Below, piece after piece: positions 1 through 6,592 of a stretch of 8,128 bases of DNA. The position numbers were made by a program, and so were the translations under genes. The DNA is from Deltaproteobacteria bacterium UBA2385 (GTDB taxonomy: Bacteria; Myxococcota_A; UBA796; UBA2385), in NCBI GenBank assembly GCA_002343455.1, contig DDSR01000479.1:1-8128 (forward strand). Reading direction: 5' to 3'. Below the pieces are notes generated by a model, which saw nothing but the letters and a program-made list of their open reading frames with translations, made no database searches and was not told the origin of the DNA. Numbering within the stretch: position 1 is the first letter of the stretch; each line of letters begins with the position of its first letter.

Positions 1-218
1 ACGCACCACAGCTCGCGGGGGGGCGGGGCGAAGTCCTCCATCAGCTCCTGGTGGCTGATCTGGAGGTCCAGCTCGTCCAGGGCGATGTCCTGGGCCCAGT
101 TCAGCGTGTCGGCGCGCCAGATGCGGGCGGGGTGCTCTTCCTGCCACTCCCAGGCGAAGGCGGCGGAGGAGGAGAGCAGCAGGGCGGTCGAGGTGAGCAG
201 GGGAAGGATGCGGGGCAT
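1..218 (-). CDS. Secreted protein, N-terminal part only (runs off left edge)
   Basis: The first 72 codons of a minus-strand gene are open from the ATG at 218-216 to the window edge. Residues 1-22 form a classic Sec signal peptide: a short basic start (MPRIL), a Leu/Ser/Ala hydrophobic core and a cleavage-like AAFA before Trp23. The mature part is acidic and Trp-rich (WEWQEEHP, then RIWRADTLNW). The product should therefore be exported to the periplasm or outside the cell. I do not recognise the family. The spacing of Trp and acidic residues loosely recalls the N-terminal part of secreted matrixin-like metalloproteases of myxobacteria, but no HExxH motif lies in the visible part, so that is only a guess. 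The start is supported by the Shine-Dalgarno AGAGG (228-224) five bases upstream. A near-consensus sigma-54 promoter lies directly upstream, and the divergent gene encodes a sigma-54 activator. Confidence 0.8.
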   Translation of the reverse strand, partial: MPRILPLLTSTALLLSSSAAFAWEWQEEHPARIWRADTLNWAQDIALDELDLQISHQELMEDFAPPPRELWC

Positions 219-222
219 GGTG

Positions 223-228
223 ACCTCT
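223..228 (-). promoter_or_regulatory. Ribosome binding site of the secreted-protein gene
   Basis: The minus strand reads AGAGGT followed by CACC and the ATG at 218. This is a good Shine-Dalgarno at normal spacing. It lies within the short leader predicted from the sigma-54 promoter, so promoter, leader and start codon agree with one another. Confidence 0.7.
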
Positions 229-249
229 GGGTTGGTTGTGGGGCGTAGT

Positions 250-265
250 TGCAATGGGTGTGCCA
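250..265 (-). promoter_or_regulatory. Sigma-54 (-24/-12) promoter for the divergent secreted-protein gene
   Basis: On the minus strand the bases read TGGCACACCCATTGCA. Against the consensus TGGCACG-N4-TTGCW only the seventh base differs (A for G). The invariant GG (264-263) and GC (252-251) have the required 10-base spacing. Placing the GC at -13/-12 puts the transcription start near 239, which gives a leader of about 21 nt holding the Shine-Dalgarno of the gene that starts at 218. A dedicated sigma-54 activator is encoded on the other side of this region. Motif and geometry are seen directly; promoter activity is inferred. Confidence 0.75.
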
Positions 266-291
266 ACGTGGCGAACCCGTTGAAGATGCTG

Positions 292-307
292 AAAATGCTG
301 GCATTTT
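292..307. promoter_or_regulatory. Inverted repeat, candidate activator binding site
   Basis: AAAATGC-TG-GCATTTT is a perfect 7-bp dyad with a 2-bp spacer in the divergent control region. Its centre lies about 61 bp upstream of the predicted sigma-54 transcript start (near 239). Fis-type helix-turn-helix domains of sigma-54 activators bind dyads upstream of their promoters as dimers. It is AT-rich in a very GC-rich setting and overlaps no gene. A terminator is unlikely because the stem is A/T-dominated and no gene ends here. Binding by the adjacent activator is inference. Confidence 0.4.
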
Positions 308-312
308 TTGAT

Positions 313-326
313 CTGAGGCCGCTCAG
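313..326. promoter_or_regulatory. Second inverted repeat, candidate operator
   Basis: CTGAG-GCCG-CTCAG is a perfect 5-bp dyad. Its centre is 20 bp (two helical turns) from that of the AT-rich dyad next to it, and about 81 bp upstream of the predicted sigma-54 transcript start. Both sites would thus face the same side of the helix. The two dyads do not share a sequence, so one regulator binding both is uncertain. It also lies just upstream of the sigma-70-like promoter for the activator gene, where a bound protein could give autoregulation. Confidence 0.25.
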
Positions 327-340
327 CTCCCCCCAAGTAA

Positions 341-369
341 TTGCCACAGGACAATTTCTCTGCTACGGT
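341..369 (+). promoter_or_regulatory. Sigma-70-like promoter for the kinase/sigma-54 activator gene
   Basis: TTGCCA (341-346, five of six to TTGACA) is followed after exactly 17 bases by TACGGT (364-369), which keeps the important T, A and final T of the -10 element. A TG at 361-362 makes an extended -10 (TGCTACGGT). The transcript would start near 376, giving a leader of about 40 nt before the ATG at 416. The -35 box contains the TTG at 341, which argues against that TTG as the translation start. Match and spacing are seen; activity is inferred. Confidence 0.45.
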
Positions 370-404
370 GTTGCCCGGTGGAAATCGCGGCCTCCACCTC
401 ACCC

Positions 405-408
405 GGAG
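405..408 (+). promoter_or_regulatory. Ribosome binding site that decides the start of the activator gene
   Basis: GGAG lies seven bases before the ATG at 416. The longest frame would start at the TTG at 341, which is preceded by CCCCCCAAGTAA without any Shine-Dalgarno. The GGAG, the promoter-like elements at 341-369, and the fact that the kinase fold begins right after residue 1 (AGRRYRRLKNLA) all favour 416. Confidence 0.65.
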
Positions 409-415
409 CCTGAAC

Positions 416-3400
416 ATGCCCCTCGCGGGCCGTCGGTACCGAAGGCTCAAGAACCTCGCGGCGAGCGCGGATCGGGTCACCATGACCGCAGTCGACGAGC
501 TGCGGGGCGAGGTCTGCGTGCTCAAGGTGGCCCGCGCGGACAGCCTGGACGCCCAGCTCTTGCAGGAGGAGGGCCGCAGGCTGGCCTCGCTCCGTCACCC
601 CGCCCTGGTGCGGGTGAGCGACCACCTCGTCGCGGTCGAGGGGGTCCTGGCGGACGTCCTCGTCACCGGCTTCGCCACGGAGTGGATTGACGGCCACACC
701 CTCTCCAGCGTCTCGCTGGAGGTGGGCAAGGCCGAGAGGCTCCAGCTCTTCGCCCAGCTGGTGGAGGTGGTCGAGTACCTGCACCGCTTCGGCCTCTTGC
801 ACCTCGACATCAAGCCCGACAACGTGATGGTCCGCGGACAGCAGGCCTCCCTGCTGGACCTGGGCACCGCCCGGCCCCTGACCGTGGGGGTCGGCGAGGC
901 CGGCGGTACGCTGGGCTACGCCGCTCCCGAGGTCCTGCTCGGTGAGGCCGCGGGCCCCGGCGCCGACGTCTTCAGCTTGGGGGTCCTGCTCTACGAGCTG
1001 CTCAGCGGGCGCAGCCCCTTCGAGGGCTCGGACGGCGCCAGCTTGCGAGACGGGCTGCTGGCCGGTCACTTCGTCCCGCTGCTCTCCCTGGTCCCCGATC
1101 TGGACCCGGCCATCGCCGCGCTCTGCGAGCGGATGTTCGCCCGCGACGTCACCCTTCGCCCCGCCGATCTGCGCAGCGTCCGGCAGCACCTGGAAGAGCT
1201 CGGCGTTCGGGTCCCACCCCGCCGCGGCGAGCCCCCCCTGGTGGGGAGGGAGGCCGAGCAGCGGGCCCTGCTGGAGCGCCTCTCCCACCCCGGCGAGGTC
1301 TGGCTGGTGGGCCCGGAAGGCAGCGGGCGCCGCAGGCTGACCCGCGAGGTCCTGCCGCGGGTCGGCGTACCGATCCTGGACCTCAGCGAGCGCCCGCTGG
1401 GCTGGGGGGTCGTCGACCAGGTCGTCGAGCAGCTCGTCTCGCTCAAGAAGAGCGCGCGCACTTCGGCGACCAGCTCGCGCAACCTCGGCCCGTGCTCCTT
1501 CGTCGTCGTCCTGCCTTCAGACGAGTCCGAGACCGTCTCCGGCCTCGTTCGGGCCATCCCGACGCTGGTCGACGCCGGCGCCAGCGTGCTGCGGCTGGGG
1601 ACCGCGGCCCCGTCCCGGGCCCGCTCGATCCGGCTGGGCCCGCTGGAGCCAGCGGCGATCCTGGCGCTGGGCCTCTTCTTCGGCCGCCCGCTCGGTCTCG
1701 GCATGCCGCGGCTGCTGGCCCGCACCGCCGGCTGGCCGCGCGCCCTCGTCCAGGCCTTGCGCGAAGAAGAACCCCCGGTTCCCGCGGCGCTCGGAGCGGT
1801 CTGGTCCCTGGTCTGCGGCCTGCCCGACGGCATCCCCGCCCCCCTGGCCGCGGCCCTGCCGCTGGCCATCCGCATGGGCGTCGACTCTCTCGCCGAGCAG
1901 GGCTTCCTCCGCGCTGCGCCGGACGGTCGGATCTACGCGCTCCGGCCCGGCGGTGTCCTACGGGTCGACGATCGGCTGCGCGCCATCCTCGGCCAGCTGG
2001 TGGAGCTGCCCGGCCTGCCGACGCTCTGGTGCGATGTGCTCCGCCTCCGCCTGGGCTTGCAGGCGCGGGACTTCCGGCCCGAGCGTATCGGTCCGTCGCC
2101 CCCGCACGATCTCATCCCCGAGCTGACCGAGCTGACCCTGGCCGAGGCCGAGCGGGGTTCGGCCCGCGGTCGGCACGCCCTGGCCCTGCTCGCCCTGACC
2201 TCCGGCGACTCGCTACAGGCCCTCGAGCTGCTCGGCCCGGCCGATCAGGACGACGCCGAGGCCCGGGAGCGCCGCCTGATGGCCCTCCGCAACCTGGGTC
2301 GCCACGAGGAGTTCCTGGCCCTGCTCGGCCAGAACGCGGTCCAGCTGCCCCCGCTCCAGGAGTGGATCGCCCGCACTTACCTGGCGCGGCAGCGCGGCTC
2401 GCTGGAGGAGTTCGAGCAGGCCCTGGCCTCGCTGCGAGGGGTCGCCGAAGGCGACGACCTGCCCTTGGTCCGGGTCTTCGAGGCCCAGGTGCTGATCGAG
2501 CGGCAGGCAAGGGGGCTGCCCCTGCACGGCGTCGACGAGCTGCTGGCCTGGTTCGAAGGGCACGACGACAGCTTGCCGGCCTACGGGCTCAGCGCCGCGG
2601 GGCGGCTGGCGGGCCGCCTGGGTGACCTGGAACGGCAGCGCCTGCTGCTGGCCCGGGCGGTTCGAATGGCCGACCAGGAGGGCGATGTGCGAGGCGCGGC
2701 GGGGATCCGCCTCAACCTCGCGGGCGCCCTGATCGACGCCGGAGATGACGCCCGCCGCCGCAGCCTGCTGGAGGAGGCGGCCCTGCTGGCCTCCGCCGCG
2801 CGCCAGCGCCAGCTGTACGCCCAGTGCGTCTACAACCTGGCGCGCACCGAGCTGCACGCCGGCCGGTTGCCCGACGCCCGCGCCCGGATCGCCGAGTTCG
2901 CGCGGCTGGTCGCCGACCTCCCTGGGGCGGAGCTCCGCAGCCGTGGGGCCCTCAACCGCGCCTGGCTCTGCCTGTCCGAGAGCCAGCCGACCCGGGCGAT
3001 CGAGGAGCTCGCCGCCTTGCCCCTGGACGAGCTGCCCAGCGAGTGCCGTCGCCAGGCCGAGATCCTCCGCGGCTGGGCGCTGGTCGAGAGCGGGGAGCCC
3101 GCCGAGGCCCTCGCCCTGCTGCCCGAGCACCCCTCGCTGGGCGAGGACCCGCACCTCGAACACCTCGCCCTGGCCCTGCGCGGTCGCGCCCTGCTGGCCA
3201 TGGGTCGGAGCTGCCTGGACCGGGCTCGCCGCAAGGTGCTCCGCGCTCCCTCGGCCGGGCCGAGCCCGATCGTCGGCGAGGTCCTGCTGGCCTGGGGCGG
3301 TGAGGACCAGGACCCCAGCCGCGCCGAAGAGCGACGCGAGGCCCTCGAGCAGGCCACCCTGCACCTTCGGGGGGCGCTGGCGGGGCGCGCCATCCGGCAG

Positions 3401-4900
3401 CGGGCCCGGCTCACCCCCGGCGGCACGGTCCGCCTGGACGGTATCGTCTCGCTGACGGAGTCCCTGCACGACGCCAAGGCCTTTCCCCAGGCCCTGGCGC
3501 GGCTGGTGCGTGAGGCGCTGGGCGTCCACCGGGTGCTGATCATGCTGCGCATGCCCGGCCTGGGCAACCAGGTCGGCTTCACCGAGCTCTCGGGCTCCCA
3601 GGCGGCGGGCATCGGGCGAGAGGTCATGCAGCGCATCAAGGGGCCTGACGATGTCTGGCGCTCTGGGGACGCCTTCGCCGACCCCGGGCTGCGCCGCTCC
3701 TCCCAGACGGTCCGCACCTTCGAGATCCGCAGCCTGCTGGCGGTGGCCATCCCGGGGGTCGACCGGGCCATCGGCGCGCTCTACATCGACGACATCACCC
3801 GGGCCAACCGCTTCGAGGACGAAGACGTGGCCATGCTCCAGCGGCTGGGACGGGCCATCGCCGGGATGATCCCCCTGGTCAACGGCGAGGGCCGCGCCTC
3901 GGGCGACGAGCCGGTCGAGATCCTCGGCACCCTGCTCAGCTCGCCTCCCACCATCCGCCTGGTCAACGAGGCGATCGAGATGCTGCGCCTGAGCAAGGAG
4001 GCCAACGTGATGATCACGGGGCCGACGGGCGCGGGCAAGACGGTGCTCGCCCGGAGGCTGGCCATCGAGGTCCTCAAGTGCAGCGACATGGAGACCATCG
4101 TGCTGCGCAAGGGGGACCCGCAGATGCTGGTCACGATGCTGCAGGGCAGCCAGCGCGGCGAGTTCACCGGCGCCGCCGATCGGGAGGGAGCCATCACGCG
4201 CTGCCTGCGCGAGAACAAGGCGCTCTTCCTGGACGAGGTCCAGAACCTCGACGAGGCCGGCCAGCAGATCCTCCTGCCCCTGCTGGACATCCCGCGCTCC
4301 TTCGGCGGCCTCACGACCACCTCGCGCTCGCTCCACCGGCCGCTGCATGTCCTGCTGGGCACCAACCACGACATCAGCGAGGAGCACGCCTTCGAGGTCT
4401 TCCGGGCGGACCTGTGGTACCGCATGTCGCGCATTCACATCCACCTGCCGCCGCTGCGGGAGCGGGGGGTAGAGGTGGTCTACCGGTACCTGGCCGGGAT
4501 GCTGGCCGCGCGGGGCGCCCCCCCGCCGGAAGAGGTGCTGGAGCCCGAGGCCTTGCAGCGGGTGACCAGCGCGCGCTGGCCGGGCAACCTGCGTGAGCTG
4601 GAGGGCTTCGCCGAGCGGGTGGCCTTGTTGGCCGAGAGCCGCGGGCGTCGCCTGGGCCTGGACGATCTCCCCAACCTGCGGCTGGAGCCCCTGCCCAGCG
4701 GTCCCGTCGCCTCTCGCCCGGCCCAGGCCACCTTGGAGCAGATCAGCCTGCACCACATCATGGAGACCCTGCGATCCTGCAGCTGGCAGCAGCGGGCGGC
4801 GTCCGTGCAGCTGGGCATGGCCCCGCCGACCCTGAACAAGCTGCTGCGACGGCATGGCCTGCTCGACGAGGTCAAGCGGCGGCGAAACGAGCTGAGCTGA
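416..4900 (+). CDS. Ser/Thr kinase - STAND - TPR - GAF - sigma-54 AAA+ activator fusion
   Basis: A 1494-residue cytoplasmic regulator. Kinase, about 5-260: Lys37 in VLKVA, HLDIKPDN (129-136, catalytic Asp131), DLG (148-150) and APE (170-172); the Gly-rich loop is degenerate and HRD reads HLD. A STAND-like NTPase follows, about 280-570, with P-loop-like GPEGSGRR (299-306) in which Arg305 replaces the lysine. Residues 575-995 are Ala/Leu/Arg-rich helical pairs resembling TPRs. GAF, about 1008-1155. Sigma-54 AAA+, about 1169-1415: Walker A GPTGAGKT (1202-1209), sigma-54 contact loop GEFTGA (1248-1253), Walker B LFLDE (Asp1273, Glu1274), arginine-finger segment FRADLWYRMSR (1329-1339) and WPGNLREL (1388-1395). 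A Fis-type helix-turn-helix ends it, about 1440-1485. It should bind upstream DNA and use ATP to let sigma-54 RNA polymerase open promoters, with kinase, TPR and GAF parts sensing signals. There is no receiver domain and no membrane segment. It lies divergent from a sigma-54 promoter, its probable target. The domain reading is firm; the signal is unknown. Confidence 0.93.
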   Translation: MPLAGRRYRRLKNLAASADRVTMTAVDELRGEVCVLKVARADSLDAQLLQEEGRRLASLRHPALVRVSDHLVAVEGVLADVLVTGFATEWIDGHTLSSVSLEVGKAERLQLFAQLVEVVEYLHRFGLLHLDIKPDNVMVRGQQASLLDLGTARPLTVGVGEAGGTLGYAAPEVLLGEAAGPGADVFSLGVLLYELLSGRSPFEGSDGASLRDGLLAGHFVPLLSLVPDLDPAIAALCERMFARDVTLRPADLRSVRQHLEELGVRVPPRRGEPPLVGREAEQRALLERLSHPGEVWLVGPEGSGRRRLTREVLPRVGVPILDLSERPLGWGVVDQVVEQLVSLKKSARTSATSSRNLGPCSFVVVLPSDESETVSGLVRAIPTLVDAGASVLRLGTAAPSRARSIRLGPLEPAAILALGLFFGRPLGLGMPRLLARTAGWPRALVQALREEEPPVPAALGAVWSLVCGLPDGIPAPLAAALPLAIRMGVDSLAEQGFLRAAPDGRIYALRPGGVLRVDDRLRAILGQLVELPGLPTLWCDVLRLRLGLQARDFRPERIGPSPPHDLIPELTELTLAEAERGSARGRHALALLALTSGDSLQALELLGPADQDDAEARERRLMALRNLGRHEEFLALLGQNAVQLPPLQEWIARTYLARQRGSLEEFEQALASLRGVAEGDDLPLVRVFEAQVLIERQARGLPLHGVDELLAWFEGHDDSLPAYGLSAAGRLAGRLGDLERQRLLLARAVRMADQEGDVRGAAGIRLNLAGALIDAGDDARRRSLLEEAALLASAARQRQLYAQCVYNLARTELHAGRLPDARARIAEFARLVADLPGAELRSRGALNRAWLCLSESQPTRAIEELAALPLDELPSECRRQAEILRGWALVESGEPAEALALLPEHPSLGEDPHLEHLALALRGRALLAMGRSCLDRARRKVLRAPSAGPSPIVGEVLLAWGGEDQDPSRAEERREALEQATLHLRGALAGRAIRQRARLTPGGTVRLDGIVSLTESLHDAKAFPQALARLVREALGVHRVLIMLRMPGLGNQVGFTELSGSQAAGIGREVMQRIKGPDDVWRSGDAFADPGLRRSSQTVRTFEIRSLLAVAIPGVDRAIGALYIDDITRANRFEDEDVAMLQRLGRAIAGMIPLVNGEGRASGDEPVEILGTLLSSPPTIRLVNEAIEMLRLSKEANVMITGPTGAGKTVLARRLAIEVLKCSDMETIVLRKGDPQMLVTMLQGSQRGEFTGAADREGAITRCLRENKALFLDEVQNLDEAGQQILLPLLDIPRSFGGLTTTSRSLHRPLHVLLGTNHDISEEHAFEVFRADLWYRMSRIHIHLPPLRERGVEVVYRYLAGMLAARGAPPPEEVLEPEALQRVTSARWPGNLRELEGFAERVALLAESRGRRLGLDDLPNLRLEPLPSGPVASRPAQATLEQISLHHIMETLRSCSWQQRAASVQLGMAPPTLNKLLRRHGLLDEVKRRRNELS

Positions 4901-4939
4901 GCGCCCGCGCGAGCCGGCTTTCGGATACCCTCTGCGCCG

Positions 4940-5911
<972 letters not shown>

Positions 5912-5966
5912 CGGTCCGACGGCGCTGCGGTGTCGAGGAAGGGAGACCCTCACCCCGGAGCACCCG

Positions 5967-6512
5967 ATGCCTGTCGCCGCCCTCCTCCCGCTGCTGCTTA
6001 TCGCCCCCGCCCTGGCCGAGACCGAGGTCCAGGTCGAGGCCCTCGCCACCCAGCTCTACGGGGAGGGCCCGGGGGTCGGCTTCGGGCTGGGCGCCCGCCT
6101 GGGGGCCGGCGGAGCGGGCTTCCTCGGCGCGGATGTGCGGCTGTCCGACCGGGCCTCCTGGATCGGGCGCGGCACCGTCGGGCTGGACGTCCTGGAGAGC
6201 TCGGAGACCCTGGACCTCACCCTCGGGCTCTTCCTGGGCACCACCGGCTGGATGAAGCCGCTGGCGGCCAGCGCGGTCGACCCGACCGCCGGCTTCGAGC
6301 TCGGCTTCGGGCTCAACCTGGGGCCCGTCCGGGGCCGCTATCGCCACCTGGACGGCTTTCGCGGCCCCCTGGAGGCGAGGCTGACCGAGGACGAGTGGCG
6401 CCTGGGCTTCGAGATCGGCACCGTGCAGATCTTCGGCCAGCACACCCGCTTCAACCCGGGAGAGGAGCCCCGCGAGCGAGGCCTGGGCATGGGGGCCGCG
6501 CTGACCTTCTGA
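5967..6512 (+). CDS. Small outer-membrane beta-barrel-like protein
   Basis: A 181-residue exported protein. Residues 1-17 are a signal peptide (hydrophobic LLPLLLIAP core, ALA before Glu18). The mature part of about 164 residues is rich in Gly and in alternating polar/hydrophobic stretches resembling transmembrane beta-strands (GVGFGLGARLG, GFLGADVRLS, LDLTLGLFLG, GFELGFGLNLG, LGFEIGTVQIFG). It ends in Phe (GMGAALTF), the usual outer-membrane assembly signal. The size would suit an eight-stranded barrel. No family is recognised, and pore, enzyme or structural roles are all open. GGAG (5957-5960) lies six bases before the ATG. It sits 55 bases after the ABC ATPase gene on the same strand and could share its transcript. 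A longer overlapping frame starting at 5930 reads through this region, but it lacks a ribosome binding site and is a Pro/Arg-rich shadow. Confidence 0.75.
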   Translation: MPVAALLPLLLIAPALAETEVQVEALATQLYGEGPGVGFGLGARLGAGGAGFLGADVRLSDRASWIGRGTVGLDVLESSETLDLTLGLFLGTTGWMKPLAASAVDPTAGFELGFGLNLGPVRGRYRHLDGFRGPLEARLTEDEWRLGFEIGTVQIFGQHTRFNPGEEPRERGLGMGAALTF

Positions 6513-6517
6513 GGGGC

Positions 6518-6537
6518 GAGGCGGTCTGCGGCGCCTC
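6518..6537 (+). terminator. Possible hairpin after the barrel-protein gene
   Basis: GAGGCG (6518-6523) and CGCCTC (6532-6537) can pair perfectly around an 8-base loop, starting five bases after the stop codon. No T-tract follows (CGGTTATC), so if it acts at all it would be a weak or RNA-stabilising element rather than a standard intrinsic terminator. Confidence 0.25.
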
Positions 6538-6547
6538 CGGTTATCGG

Positions 6548-6581
6548 CCGTCCCCTCGTGCCGTCCCCTCGTGCCGTCTCC
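6548..6581 (+). repeat. 13-bp tandem duplication with a partial third copy
   Basis: CCGTCCCCTCGTG occurs twice in direct succession (6548-6560, 6561-6573), and a third copy begins at 6574 (CCGTCTCC) before running into the Shine-Dalgarno of serA. It lies in the 80-base gap between the barrel gene and serA, in the probable leader of serA. It looks like replication slippage; a regulatory role cannot be judged. Confidence 0.65.
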
Positions 6582-6582
6582 C

Positions 6583-6587
6583 GGAGG
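6583..6587 (+). promoter_or_regulatory. Strong ribosome binding site fixing the serA start
   Basis: GGAGG lies five bases before the ATG at 6593. The reading frame stays open upstream to 5930, so this site together with homology beginning just after the ATG (RALIVENPHG) decides the start and excludes a 221-residue N-terminal extension. Confidence 0.7.
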
Positions 6588-6592
6588 CCCCG

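Noticed and set aside
269..284. Plus-strand sigma-54-like element TGGCGAACCCGTTGAA
   Set aside because: TGGC and TTG have correct spacing, but the nearly invariant GC of the -12 element reads GA and three further consensus positions (A5, C6, G7) are missed. The minus-strand match in the same region is far better.
299..313. TGGCATTTTTTGATC as a second plus-strand sigma-54 promoter
   Set aside because: The distance between GG and the following G is two bases too short and no GC is present.
85..690. 201-residue plus-strand frame spanning the control region and kinase start
   Set aside because: It runs antisense to the signal-peptide gene, through promoter elements and then out of frame with the kinase; composition is Pro/Arg/Gly-rich noise.
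323..1288. 321-residue minus-strand frame opposite the kinase domain
   Set aside because: Antisense shadow: it covers the conserved kinase motifs read on the plus strand and shows no domain, signal or ribosome binding site of its own.
5930..6592. 221-residue N-terminal extension of serA
   Set aside because: It would fully overlap the barrel-protein gene in another frame, is Pro/Arg/Gly-rich, lacks a ribosome binding site, and homology to SerA begins only after the ATG at 6593.
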